Part shown: one piece after another, positions 25,312-34,135 of the stretch
How positions within the stretch are numbered: the stretch's first letter is position 1
Layout: the number at the start of each line of letters is the position of its first letter
Assembly: GCA_963782555.1 (NCBI GenBank)
Contig: CAWAKB010000006.1
Coordinates: 1-64,000 of the forward strand
Source of the DNA: Hyphomicrobium_A sp963782555
GTDB taxonomy: Bacteria > Pseudomonadota > Alphaproteobacteria > Rhizobiales > Hyphomicrobiaceae
DNA: 64,000 bases
Direction of reading: 5' to 3'
The notes under the pieces: model-generated
Told to the model about the DNA's origin: nothing
What the model saw: the letters and a program-made list of their open reading frames with translations, nothing else
Databases searched by the model: none
Translations under genes and position numbers: made by a program

Positions 25312-25680
25312 ATGGTTATGCTGATCGACGCGCTGACCGCCGAGCGGGAGAAGAGGCAGCAATCGTCCCAGGAGCAGGCGCTGAAGCGGCAGATGGGGCA
25401 GGAGGTCATGCGTCAGCTTGGAGAGCGGCTTGCCGCTGCCTCGCTGCCGGGATGGTACTTTCTGGCAAACGGCGATGAGATTGTGGTGGTCCACAACAGG
25501 GATGGTGCCAACGCGCGCCAGCGAGTGGGGTCATGGATCCTCGATGAGGAGAACCGCTTGGCCTTCGGGCCTGAAAAGACCGAATGGATCACAGGCGAAA
25601 GCTGGGCTCGGGTGATCGACAAGGCCGTGGTCATCACGGCGCAGGTGATCCTCGACTACGAGGGCGTGGGCCCGGCCTAA
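25312..25680 (+). CDS. Hypothetical protein, 122 residues
   Basis: Starts MVMLIDALTAEREKRQ. It has a charged helical N-terminal half (about 1-45) and a beta-rich C-terminal half (LPGWYFLANGDEIVVVHNRD, WILDEENRLAFGPEKTEW). There is no signal peptide. It follows the bactofilin gene by 89 bases in the same direction and may belong to its operon. Family not recognised. Confidence 0.6.
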   Translation: MVMLIDALTAEREKRQQSSQEQALKRQMGQEVMRQLGERLAAASLPGWYFLANGDEIVVVHNRDGANARQRVGSWILDEENRLAFGPEKTEWITGESWARVIDKAVVITAQVILDYEGVGPA

Positions 25681-25837
25681 CAGGATCGCTGCGTTGCCCC
25701 GTCCCGGGCTGAGAGGCGGCCGCGAGCACGTGCCCGGAGCCCGCGCCAGGACATAACTTAGCCCCGGCGCACGCTCCGACCCACCTCGCAACCTTTGAGA
25801 ACTTCAAGGCGCCCGCGGGCGCCGGTGTGTACGCGCG

Positions 25838-25960
25838 CTAGCCGAATGCGACTTGGCCCAGAAGGCCAGCAACGGCTGCAATGACCAGCATTCCCACGAA
25901 AAACCACGTCAAGGCATTGTCGCCGTACGTCTCGATGGCATGGCTCTTTCTGCGTGACAT
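25838..25960 (-). CDS. Small one-helix membrane protein, 40 residues
   Basis: MSRRKSHAIETYGDNALTWF leads into FVGMLVIAAVAGLLGQVAFG. A short basic N-terminus is followed by one hydrophobic helix. GGAAGGAGG lies 6-7 bases before the ATG, a very strong site that makes this tiny frame credible. Function unknown. Confidence 0.6.
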   Translation of the reverse strand: MSRRKSHAIETYGDNALTWFFVGMLVIAAVAGLLGQVAFG

Positions 25961-26248
25961 GGCGGCCCTCCTTCCCCTGGTGGCGCTCACGCTGATTTCT
26001 GCCTGACTTGGCGGATCTTCCCCCTTGCGAAAGGGGCAGTCTCGCTGATTTGCCGGTGTGAGGCAAAGGGTCGAGATGGAATCTTAACCAGCAAGAGCGA
26101 GTTCGCCCTACAAGCTCCGCGCACTTTGCATGAGCTGCGGCAGCCGCGCGCGTACAACTTGGGGGGATGGAGAGTTGCGTGACGCGAAGCGAGCCCTAGA
26201 CCCGGTGCGCCCGGTCACAGGGCTCGCTCTGCACGCCCGCTGCTGCGC

Positions 26249-26821
26249 TCAAGGAGAAATAGCATCGAGGGGAGGAAGCGTGACCTCGAAGCTGCGCTTG
26301 GGGGGCTCGCTCGGCGTGTTGCGCCGGAGCTGGAGCAGCTTGATCGAGCAGATCTCGACGGTGGAGGCGATGAGCTCCGGCTCGGCGGGGCGCTCCGACT
26401 GAAGCAACGCCGGCGTGGCCGAGGTCGACGGCACGCGCTTGGCCACGACCTGCTTTGCCGCGCAGCGGACGCGGATGCGGCTGCGCAGGATCTGTGAACC
26501 GTCGGGCGCATTGCGCGCCTGTTGGCGTGCGAAGGCGACGATGGCGCGGATCTTGGCCTTGAGCGCGTCGCTGATCTGCGCCGTGGCGGCATCGGCCCCA
26601 CCGGGGTCCGCCCCCGGCTCGTCAACGCTTCTTGCTGTGAAGAGCGGCACCTCGATGTCCTGGGCCGGCACGTTGGCTGAAGGCCGGTCGTCACGGAAGA
26701 GATGCGAGATGTCTGTTTGGGCGATGTTGATGCCGCCATCTGACGGCGAAAGGCCGGTTGCGCTCGCGGGCCCGATCGACACGACAAGCGCAAAAGCGAG
26801 ATAAAACGCTTTCAATTTCAT
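26249..26821 (-). CDS. Hypothetical exported protein, 190 residues
   Basis: The N-terminus MKLKAFYLAFALVVSIGPAS and following ATG is a type I signal peptide. The mature protein has an acidic, low-complexity first half and a basic second half with two cysteines (RVRCAAK and VEICSIKLLQ). No family is recognised. It stands alone in a small-gene region. Confidence 0.6.
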   Translation of the reverse strand: MKLKAFYLAFALVVSIGPASATGLSPSDGGINIAQTDISHLFRDDRPSANVPAQDIEVPLFTARSVDEPGADPGGADAATAQISDALKAKIRAIVAFARQQARNAPDGSQILRSRIRVRCAAKQVVAKRVPSTSATPALLQSERPAEPELIASTVEICSIKLLQLRRNTPSEPPKRSFEVTLPPLDAISP

Positions 26822-26993
26822 ACCCCCGCAACTAGAGAATCACGGCCCAAACGTGGGCCCAACACGCAAGACCGCGCCTGCGAGCTAACATGGCGCGACT
26901 GTGGCCAACAATCTGCGCGTCCAGCGTTTTGCACACTTAGGTGAAGTTATGCACAGGGGTGCCGACGCGGGCTCGTTCGCTCGATCGCAGCAC

Positions 26994-27251
26994 TCAGGCG
27001 CGCTTCACGAGCCCCAGCACGACGAGCAGGACGATGGCCCCCACAGTTGCGGCGATTAGGTTGCCAAGCGTGGATGCGGGCACAATCCCGAGGCGCGGCA
27101 GGATGTAGCCGCCGATGAACGCGCCGAGGATGCCGATGACGAGGTTGCCGACAAAGCCGAAGCCATAGCCTTCGACGATCTTGCCGGCGAGCCAGCCGGC
27201 AATGGCGCCGATGATGATCCAGCCGAGCAGAGACATGGGTTCGAGAACCAT
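26994..27251 (-). CDS. GlsB/YeaQ/YmgE-family stress-response membrane protein
   Basis: An 85-residue protein with three glycine-rich helices: LLGWIIIGAIAGWLAGKIVE, FVGNLVIGILGAFIGGYILP and LGNLIAATVGAIVLLVVLGL. This is the transglycosylase-associated (YeaQ/YmgE) family. The ATG at 27251 has GAGG 6 bases upstream; a second ATG at 27236 (MSLLGW) lacks a site. Members are commonly stress-induced, but no stress promoter could be identified here. Confidence 0.85.
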   Translation of the reverse strand: MVLEPMSLLGWIIIGAIAGWLAGKIVEGYGFGFVGNLVIGILGAFIGGYILPRLGIVPASTLGNLIAATVGAIVLLVVLGLVKRA

Positions 27252-27434
27252 GGTGGGCCTCAAGCGTTGCGCGCGGTCAATATTCGACTGTCTTGTGCCG
27301 CGAAGTAAAGCGGCTGGTGTGCGCCGGACCACAGCAATCTTGAGATTGCAGCGATTGGTGGTAACGACATCTTGCGAACGTGTCCCAGATTGCCCACGTC
27401 AGAGCTCTCGCAGGGCGGTGTCTGGAGGAGGCTG

Positions 27435-27734
27435 ATGGTCATGGCACGCACGCTTGCATGTTGCCTGGCGTTGATCGTTCTCAGCAGCGCCGGCGCCGAA
27501 GCACGCATCGTCTGCCGCGAAGGTTATCAGGCTGTCAACGGACAGGATATTTCGACGCCTTACTGCAACGACAACTACGTGGCGGAGGTCGCGCGCAAGT
27601 ACGGGCTCAAGGTCAGCAACGAGGCAGTCCGCAACAGTCCAGCCCTGAAGGATCGGATCTGTCGCCAGATAGGCAGCGACATCCGCATCCAGCATTACTG
27701 CGATACCGATAGCGGCCCCGACCGGAGCTGGTAG
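27435..27734 (+). CDS. Hypothetical secreted protein, 99 residues
   Basis: Start at 27435 or 27441, both behind GGAGGAG (27424-27430). A signal peptide (MARTLACCLALIVLSSAGAEA) precedes a mature domain with five cysteines (IVCREGYQ, PYCNDNY, RICRQIG, HYCDTD), four of which probably form disulfides. The motif YVAEVARKYGLKVSNEAVRN is helical. The family is not recognised. The last part of this exported region before the gene remnants at 27786. Confidence 0.6.
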   Translation: MVMARTLACCLALIVLSSAGAEARIVCREGYQAVNGQDISTPYCNDNYVAEVARKYGLKVSNEAVRNSPALKDRICRQIGSDIRIQHYCDTDSGPDRSW

Positions 27735-27785
27735 AGCGGGATCAAACGTCCGAGCTTGCAAGCACCTTGTCGGCTCAGGCGGTTG

Positions 27786-28091
27786 CTAGAATTGCCAGTA
27801 CAGGAACTCGCTTGCGCCGGCGAGGTTGGCAACGCCAAGCACCGCGATCACGGCCACCGCCGTCGCCCAGACGACGGAGGGCACCCATTCCGGCACCTTT
27901 ACCGGTGCGGCACCGTTGCTTGCCGAGCGCAGCTTCACGCCGAGCGCGGGCTCGTAGGGCGCCAGGATTTCGAGTGTGTTCGGACACGCCAGGGCGATGA
28001 ACAAGAGCCCCACAACCCACATGGCGAGCTTCGTGAAGTCGCCGCCGCTCAATGCGGTCACGCCTGTGCTCTGTAGCCATGCTGCAATCAC
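27786..28091 (-). pseudogene. C-terminal remnant of an MBOAT (AlgI-like) acyltransferase
   Basis: About 101 codons matching only the end of the membrane-bound O-acyltransferase family, whose full length is about 450-520 residues. Recognisable pieces are VTALSGGDFTKLAMWVVGLL, ACPNTLEILAPYEPAL, two hydrophobic helices and the characteristic last residues SEFLYWQF. The catalytic His region is absent. The upstream end stops within a few bases of the LysR remnant, so the 5' part was deleted. Any product would be a non-catalytic membrane fragment. Confidence 0.75.
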
Positions 28092-28093
28092 AA

Positions 28094-28450
28094 CTAGACG
28101 TCAGGGAGAAAGCTTGCGCCCTCCGCGACCAGAAAATCCCACATGGCCGTGCCGGCAGGTAGGAGTTGCTTCTGCTCGGCTCTGACGGCGTACCACTGCC
28201 GAATAATGGGCAAGCCCTCGACAGGCAGCACGCTCAGCCATCCCGCGCCGACCTCGGCTGCAACCGTGTGTGCGGAAATGAAAGCAAGGCCGAGGCCGGC
28301 CATCACGGCCTGCTTGATCGTCTCGTTGCTGCCGAACTCGGCACCGGTGCGCGGTGCGACCTCGTGCTTGGCGAATAGCTGTTCCATCAACGTGCGTGTT
28401 CCCGATCCCGGCTCGCGCAGGAGGAAGTTCTCCTGGGCCAGGGCCGCCGG
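28094..28450 (-). pseudogene. C-terminal remnant of a LysR-family regulator (CbbR/FdsR-like)
   Basis: About 119 codons of the effector-binding domain: NFLLREPGSGTRTLMEQLFA, FGSNETIKQAVMAGLGLAFI, LPVEGLPIIRQWYAV and LVAEGASFLP. These are diagnostic of the CbbR-like branch of LysR regulators. The DNA-binding half is missing; homology fades at about 28450, where sequence from another gene begins. A DNA-binding domain is needed for function, so this is a relic. Confidence 0.75.
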
Positions 28451-28488
28451 CGCAACGCGCCGCCGCCGGCAAGTGCCCGGACACCTCT

Positions 28489-28955
28489 CACCCGGGCACG
28501 CGCTTCCTCTACGCGGAGCGGTTCCCAACCGATGACGGTCGCGCGAGCTTCAGCGTGCTCACGCAGCAGCGCGCCATTGAGGACATTGATGGTGAGTTTC
28601 CGCTGATCGTGGATACCGGACGCCAGCTCGAGCACTACGACACGGGCACGATGACGAGCCGCTCCGAGGGGCTGGCCTACTTGCGGCCCCATGGCGAGGT
28701 CGAGATCAATCCGGACGATGCGAAACGCAGCGACCTCAAGACCGGGGATTGGGCGCGCCTTACCACGCGCCGCGGCTCGGTCGAGGCCCGTGTGTGCGTG
28801 ACCGACCGCATGCCGCCGGGAATGGTCTTCTACCCGTTCCACTATCCCGAGCAGCCGCGAACCGCCTGATCGGCATCGAGTTCGACGCAGCCTTTCGTAC
28901 ACCAGCCTTCAAGGGGGCGGCGGCGCGAATTGAGCGGATCGAGCGCAACTGGTGA
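28489..28955 (+). pseudogene. fdsA: C-terminal remnant of formate dehydrogenase alpha subunit
   Basis: About 155 codons of the last domain of a molybdopterin oxidoreductase: HPGTRFLYAERFPTDDGRA, VDTGRQLEHYDTGTMTSRSE, INPDDAKRSDLKTGDWARLT and PPGMVFYPFHYPE. This matches the FdsA/FdhF type of NAD-dependent formate dehydrogenase, normally about 950 residues. A one-base loss at about 28850 shifts the frame; the family sequence continues as AAANRLIGIEFDAAF in the next frame to a TGA at 28953. Both the truncation and the shift mark it as non-functional. Confidence 0.75.
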
Positions 28956-29139
28956 CGCTGGGCGACTAGAAGCGCTGTGGCCCCGCGGACCGATACCCGA
29001 CCACTGATCCTGGCTCACCAGCCTTAGCGCGCTTCACCAATTTTGCTTACCGCAGCATCCCAACCAGGCCGTGCGCCTTTTCTATCGGCGCCGTTCTGTT
29101 GGCTGGTGCGGGGCGTCAGTCATAAGCGGCTGGTTTGGT

Positions 29140-29215
29140 TGGTGGAGCCGAGCGGGATCGAACCGCTGACCTCGTGAATGCCATTCACGCGCTCTCCCAA
29201 CTGAGCTACGGCCCC
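29140..29215 (-). tRNA. tRNA-Ala (GGC)
   Basis: The minus strand reads GGGGCCGTAGCTCAGTTGGG to the end CCA, 76 bases. The acceptor, D, anticodon and T arms all fold. The anticodon loop ATGGCAT inside the CGTGA/TCACG stem gives anticodon GGC, which reads GCC and GCU alanine codons. The 3' CCA is encoded. It lies at the edge of the gene-remnant region. Confidence 0.95.
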
Positions 29216-29381
29216 GACCGTTGGGATCTTGGGAAGACTGCAAGGTGCGCAACAACCGCACACCCCGAGCAGTGGGCCTGATTAGGGCCTCCGCTGGCAA
29301 ACTGCAAGGGCGAAGTTCGCTGCAGCAGCAAACACGCAAGGGGCCGTCGAGGGCTTTCGCGCCATGCGCGCCGCCGCAAGC

Positions 29382-29753
29382 TCAGCGCTCCTCCTCGCCC
29401 TCTTTGACGGGACCGCCGATGATGTTCGACACGTCGCCGCCTTCCTCCTCCTCTTCCTCGAGGAAGGTCTCGTCCTCGTCGTCCGCGACCGTGTCGTCGG
29501 TCTCGACGTCGGCGAGCTCGTCCTCCGGAGCGGCGGGCTCTGCGGCCACCGCCGGGGCGAACTCCTCCTTCTTGGGCTTGCGCGGCGCCTTTTCCTCAGG
29601 TGGCGCGGAGGCCGTCATCGGCGAGGAGGCAATCACGTAGCTCGCACCGCAGATCGGGCAGGAGATCGGGCTTCGGTTCAGATCGTAGAAGCGGGCGCCG
29701 CACTCGCTGTTCTGGCAGGTGCGCTTGGTCCCGCGGTCTTGCTTGGTCGCCAT
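29382..29753 (-). CDS. TIGR02300 (FYDLN acid) family protein
   Basis: A 123-residue protein of unknown role typical of alphaproteobacteria. Residues about 10-40 form a four-Cys zinc ribbon (TCQNSECGARFYDLN, SCPICGASY). The rest is a disordered acidic tail with long Glu runs (FLEEEEEEGGDVSNI). The ATG at 29753 and position opposite aroA match the usual gene order. Confidence 0.85.
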   Translation of the reverse strand: MATKQDRGTKRTCQNSECGARFYDLNRSPISCPICGASYVIASSPMTASAPPEEKAPRKPKKEEFAPAVAAEPAAPEDELADVETDDTVADDEDETFLEEEEEEGGDVSNIIGGPVKEGEEER

Positions 29754-29900
29754 GGAGCCAACCTTGATAATAGAAGGGGGAGTTTCTCGCGATCTGCCAC
29801 AAGCCCTCTGCCTTGTCAAAAGAGTTGTCAAAGGCAAAGGGCAGGGCGAGGGGGCGCTGGAGGTCCGGCGGCGTTGACAGGGGTGGCGCGCGTCGGCTCT

Positions 29901-31305
29901 ATGCCCGCAAAGCCCCGTGCCGCCGCGGGTCAGCCGCGCTGGAGCCGCGATCGCAAGGTGTCCTCCGAAACCGTCCTCACCCCCCGCCCTCTGAGCGCAC
30001 GCGCTGCCGGTCCGCTCCAGGGGCGCCTTCGCGTGCCGGGGGATAAGTCGATCTCGCACCGGGCCCTGATCTTGGGCGCGCTCGCCTCCGGCACGACGCA
30101 AATCACCGGCCTGCTCGAGGCCGAGGATGTGCTCAATACGGCCCAGGCACTGAGGGCGCTCGGCGTGCCCATCGAGAAGAATGGCGCCCAATGGCAGCTC
30201 AAAGGCCGTGGCGTCGGCGGCTTGCGCGCGCCGGACGGACCGCTCGCCTTCGGCAATTCCGGCACCGGCACGCGACTTATGCTCGGCGTGATTGCCGGGC
30301 ATGATCTGCGTGCACGCCTTACCGGGGACGCCTCCTTGAGCAAGCGGCCGATGGCGCGCGTGCTCGATTCCTTGAAGCAGATGGGCCTCGAGGTCGAAGG
30401 GGGGCGCGACCGGCTGCCGCTCGAGGTGCGCGGCTCCTCCAGCCTCGTTCCCATCACCTATGAGCTTCCGGTGCCGTCTGCCCAGGTCAAGAGCGCGATC
30501 CTCTTTGCGGGCTTGAGCGCGGCTGGTACGACGACCGTGATCGAGAGCGAGCCGACGCGCGATCACACCGAGCGCCTGCTCAAGTTCTTCGGTGCGCAGG
30601 TGCGCACGGCCGGCAAGGCCGGCAAGCTCCACATTACCGTCGAAGGCGATGCGGAACTCGAAGGCCGCGACGTCGCCGTGCCGGGCGATCCCAGCTCGGC
30701 GGCATTCCTCACCGCCGCCGCGCTCATCGTGCCGGGCTCCGGCGTGACCATCGAAGGCGTGCTGGTGAACCCGACGCGTATCGGCTTCTATCTGACGCTG
30801 CAGGAGATGGGCGCCGATGTTGCGCTTCTCGACCCGCGCGAGGAGGGGGGCGAGCCGGTCGCCGATGTCCGCGTGCGCGCCTCGAAGCTCGAGGGCGTGG
30901 GCGTGCCTGCCAAGCGCGCACCCAGCATGATCGACGAGTACCCGGCGCTGGCAATCGTCGCTGCCTTCGCCCGAGGCGTCACGCGCATGGAGGGGCTCGC
31001 CGAGCTCAAGCTGAAGGAGAGCGATCGGCTGGCCGCCACCGTGGCCGGCCTCCTCGCCAACGGCATTGCCGCACGCGCCGAAGGCGACACGCTGATCGTC
31101 GAAGGCGCCGAGCGCGTGCCGGGCGGCGGTACGGTCGCAACCCACCTCGATCACCGCATCGCCATGGCGTTTCTCACTTTGAGTTCTTGCAACCGAGCGG
31201 CCGGTGACGGTCGACGACACCACGATGGTGGCGACGAGCTTTCCCGAGTTCCGCGCGCTGATGGAAAGCCTCGGCGCAACTTTTGGCACGGCGGGGGCGC
31301 CATGA
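29901..31305 (+). pseudogene. aroA: EPSP synthase, with a +1 frameshift near the C-terminus
   Basis: 3-Phosphoshikimate 1-carboxyvinyltransferase of the shikimate pathway. Motifs LRVPGDKSISHRALILGALA, FGNSGTGTRLMLG and LKESDRLAATVAGLL are intact, as is THLDHRIAMAFLTL. Immediately after that (about 31182-31188, AGTTCTT) the family sequence continues in the next frame as LATERPVTVDDTTMVATSFP and FRALMESLGATFG, ending at TGA 31303-31305, four bases into cmk. One extra base explains it. In the frame given, translation instead runs straight into cmk. The enzyme is essential in prototrophs, so a sequencing error is plausible. The start could also be GTG at 29960. Confidence 0.8.
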
Positions 31306-31928
31306 TTATCGCCATCGACGGACCCGCCGCCTCCGGCAAGGGCACGCTCGCCAAGCGCATCGCGCAGCTTTGGGATCTGCCCTGCCTCGACACCGGGCTC
31401 CTCTACCGCGCCGTGGCGCGCGACGTCGCCGCCCGCGGCTTCAAGCTCGCCGATGCATGGGCTGCGCTGGCGGTGGCGCGCAGTCTCGATCCGGCGTCGT
31501 TGGAGGACCCCGGATTGCGCACGCCCGGAGCCGGCGAGGCCGCCTCGATCGTCGCCAGCATGCCGGCCGTGCGGGCAGCCCTCCTCGACTACCAGCGCGC
31601 CTTTGCGGCCCGGCCCGGCGGCGCCGTTCTCGATGGGCGCGATATCGGTACCGTCGTGTGCCCCACCGCCGACGCCAAGGTTTATGTCACCGCGCGCCCC
31701 GAGGTGCGGGCCTGGCGCCGCTTTGCCGAGCGCCAGGACCAGGGGATGTCCGTCATCTATGACGTCGTACTCGCCGATATCGAGCGCCGCGATGCCCGCG
31801 ATGCGGGCCGCGAAAGCTCGCCCATGCGGCCCGCGCCCGACGCCGACTTGCTCGAAACCTCGGACTTGGATATAGAGGCGGCGTTCGAAGCCGCTGTCGG
31901 ATTGATCAAGAGGAAGATCGGCCGATAG
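31302..31928 (+). CDS. cmk: Cytidylate kinase
   Basis: A 208-residue CMP/dCMP kinase. The P-loop is AIDGPAASGKGTLAKRIA; CLDTGLLYRAVA and LDGRDIGTVVCPTADAKVYV are the CMP-binding segments. Its ATG overlaps the ancestral aroA stop (ATGA), the usual arrangement. It lies 206 bases before rpsA, in the classical aroA-cmk-rpsA order. Confidence 0.95.
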   Translation: MIIAIDGPAASGKGTLAKRIAQLWDLPCLDTGLLYRAVARDVAARGFKLADAWAALAVARSLDPASLEDPGLRTPGAGEAASIVASMPAVRAALLDYQRAFAARPGGAVLDGRDIGTVVCPTADAKVYVTARPEVRAWRRFAERQDQGMSVIYDVVLADIERRDARDAGRESSPMRPAPDADLLETSDLDIEAAFEAAVGLIKRKIGR

Positions 31929-32134
31929 GACGCCCCAGGGCAAGATCCCGGGGGTGGCCAAATTCGCGTTGGCGGGCAAGGCCCATCGCAGCGGCTTAAG
32001 ATCCAGCATCACACCAGCCGGCAGGAGACTGTCCGATCACGGGTGCCGTGGCGGATAGCTCGCGCCGTCTCAAGCCGTATCGGGGCCTCTCTGAGGCCCA
32101 GCATCCAACATTCAATCAAGGAGCCACTATCCGC

Positions 32135-33988
32135 ATGTCGCAAGCCACCTCGAAGGAGATGAACCCCACACGCGATGAGTTCGCAGCACTGCTCGCCGAA
32201 AGCCTGTCGAAGGAGGACTTGTTCGAAGGCTCAGTCGTCAAGGGCAAGGTCGTCGGCATCGAGAAGGACCTCGCCGTGATCGACGTCGGTCTCAAGATGG
32301 AGGGCCGGGTCCCCGTGCGCGAGTTCGCGACGCCCGGCAAGCCGGCCGAGCTGAAAGTCGGCGACGAGGTCGAGGTCTATCTGGAGCGCGTCGAGAACGC
32401 GCTGGGCGAGGCCGTTCTCTCGCGCGACAAGGCGCGCCGCGAGGAGAGCTGGACCCGGCTCGAGAAGCAGTTCGAGAAGGGCGAGAAGGTTTCGGGCGTC
32501 ATCTTCAACAAGGTCAAGGGCGGCTTCACCGTCGATCTCGACGGCGCCGTGGCGTTCCTTCCCGGCAGCCAGGTCGACATCCGTCCGGTGCGCGACATCG
32601 GCCCGCTGATGCACCAGCCCCAGCAGTTCCAGATCCTCAAGATGGACCGCCGCCGCGGCAACATCGTCGTCTCGCGCCGCTCCGTGCTCGAGGAGACGCG
32701 TGCCGAGCAGCGTGCCGACATCGTCGCCCGCCTCGAGGAAGGCCAGGTCATCGACGGCCTCGTCAAGAACATCACCGACTACGGCGCCTTCATCGATCTG
32801 GGCGGCATCGACGGCCTCTTGCACGTCACCGACATGGCCTGGCGCCGCGTCAATCACCCCTCCGAGATCCTCAACGTCGGCGACACGGTCAAGGTGCAGA
32901 TCATTCGCATCAACCCCGAGACGCAGCGCATCTCGCTCGGCATGAAGCAGCTGCAGGCCGATCCCTGGCAGTCGATCGAGACCAAGTATCCGGTCGGCGC
33001 GCGCGTGCAGGGCACGGTCACCAACATCGCCGACTACGGCGCCTTCGTGGAGCTGGAGCCGGGCGTGGAGGGCCTGATCCACGTCTCCGAGATGAGCTGG
33101 ACCAAGAAGAACGTGCATCCCGGCAAGATCGTCTCCACCAGCCAGCAGGTCGAGGTGCAGATCCTGGAGGTCGATCCCAACAAGCGGCGCATCTCGCTCG
33201 GCCTCAAGCAGACCCAGGAGAACCCCTGGGAATCCTTCCTTGCCGCGCATCCCAAGGGATCTGAGGTCGAGGGGCCCATCCGCAACATCACCGAGTTCGG
33301 TCTGTTCGTGGGCCTCGACGGCGGCGTCGACGGCATGGTGCATCTCTCCGACCTCGACTGGACCCGCTCGGGCGACGAGGTGATCAAGGACTACAAGAAG
33401 GGCGACAACGTCAAAGCCGTTGTGCTCGACGTCGACAGCCAGAAGGAGCGCATCTCGCTCGGCATCAAGCAGCTCTCGGGCGACCCCATCGACGCGCTCG
33501 CCAAGTACAAGAAGGGCGACATCGTCACCTGTACGGTCGTTGCCGTTCAGGAGAACGGCATCGAGGTCAAGATCGCCAACTCGGAGCTCACCGCCTTCGT
33601 CAAGCGCTCCGACCTGTCGCGCGACCGCTCCGAGCAGCGGCCCGACCGCTTCAACGTGGGCGACAAGGTCGATGCGGCGGTGACCAGCGCCGACAAGGCC
33701 GCGCGCCGCATCAGCGTCTCCATCAAGGCTCTGGAGATCGCCGAGGAGAAGCAGGCGGTGGCCCAGTACGGCTCGTCGGACTCGGGCGCCTCGCTCGGTG
33801 ACATCTTCAAGGCCGCCATCAAGAAGCGCGACACCGCCGACAACGGTGCCGAGGAGCCGGAGCAGGAGCCGGAGCAGGCGCCGGAGCCGGAGCAGGAGCA
33901 GAGAGGAGAAGGAGAAGGAGAAGGAGAGAAAGAAGGAGAAGGAGAAGGAGAAGGAGAAGGAGAAGGAATAAGCCGGCACGCCGCTTGA
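32135..33988 (+). CDS. rpsA: 30S ribosomal protein S1
   Basis: A 617-residue S1 with six OB-fold S1 repeats (for example GLVKNITDYGAFIDLGGIDG and GTVTNIADYGAFVELEPGVE). Start 32135 (MSQATSKEMNPTRDEF) lies behind AAGGAG. After the last repeat (VAQYGSSDSGASLGDIFKAA) the tail becomes low complexity: EPEQEPEQAPEPEQEQ, then Gly-Glu repeats encoded by about a dozen GGAGAA hexamers (33904-33967), then ISRHAA. In the +1 frame the same hexamers encode Glu-Lys repeats and stop at TAA 33969-33971, so the true end may differ. Confidence 0.95.
   Translation: MSQATSKEMNPTRDEFAALLAESLSKEDLFEGSVVKGKVVGIEKDLAVIDVGLKMEGRVPVREFATPGKPAELKVGDEVEVYLERVENALGEAVLSRDKARREESWTRLEKQFEKGEKVSGVIFNKVKGGFTVDLDGAVAFLPGSQVDIRPVRDIGPLMHQPQQFQILKMDRRRGNIVVSRRSVLEETRAEQRADIVARLEEGQVIDGLVKNITDYGAFIDLGGIDGLLHVTDMAWRRVNHPSEILNVGDTVKVQIIRINPETQRISLGMKQLQADPWQSIETKYPVGARVQGTVTNIADYGAFVELEPGVEGLIHVSEMSWTKKNVHPGKIVSTSQQVEVQILEVDPNKRRISLGLKQTQENPWESFLAAHPKGSEVEGPIRNITEFGLFVGLDGGVDGMVHLSDLDWTRSGDEVIKDYKKGDNVKAVVLDVDSQKERISLGIKQLSGDPIDALAKYKKGDIVTCTVVAVQENGIEVKIANSELTAFVKRSDLSRDRSEQRPDRFNVGDKVDAAVTSADKAARRISVSIKALEIAEEKQAVAQYGSSDSGASLGDIFKAAIKKRDTADNGAEEPEQEPEQAPEPEQEQRGEGEGEGEKEGEGEGEGEGEGISRHAA
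33904..33967. repeat. GGAGAA hexanucleotide microsatellite in rpsA
   Basis: About ten near-perfect GGAGAA units with a short irregular stretch (GAGAGAAAGAA) near 33925-33937. Purine-only tracts of this kind are prone to slippage. Length changes that are not multiples of three move the end of S1 between a Gly-Glu tail and a Glu-Lys tail. Confidence 0.85.
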
Positions 33989-34011
33989 AGCGCATGCAAG
34001 GCAGACAATCG

Positions 34012-34038
34012 GGCGCGGCGGGGCCACTCCGCCGCGCC
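34012..34038 (+). terminator. GC hairpin after rpsA
   Basis: GGCGCGGCGG (34012-34021) and CCGCCGCGCC (34029-34038) form a perfect 10-bp stem with a 7-base loop, 24 bases after the rpsA stop. No T-run follows, so it may stabilise the mRNA end or aid Rho rather than terminate by itself. Confidence 0.4.
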
Positions 34039-34135
34039 AACGTTTCGAAGACCGCGCTTGCCACACGTCTATTGAAGGCCGCTGTAACCTTGCCTAACCT
34101 TTGTGAAAGCAGACGCGTGGGGCCGGAGAGCTCGT

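Noticed and set aside
26940..26955. A DnaA-box-like TTATGCACA that might mark an origin
   Set aside because: A single imperfect box without dnaA, AT-rich unwinding element or other boxes.
29901..31928. A real bifunctional AroA-Cmk enzyme
   Set aside because: The conserved end of AroA survives in the next frame with its own stop overlapping cmk, so the apparent fusion results from a frameshift.
29382..32012. An 876-codon open frame on the minus strand opposite aroA and cmk
   Set aside because: High GC keeps antisense frames open. Only its last 123 codons form the TIGR02300 protein; the rest mirrors aroA and cmk and matches no family.
32231..34066. A 611-codon minus-strand frame across rpsA
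   Set aside because: A pure antisense shadow of the S1 repeats, with Leu/Asp/Val-rich composition typical of such shadows.
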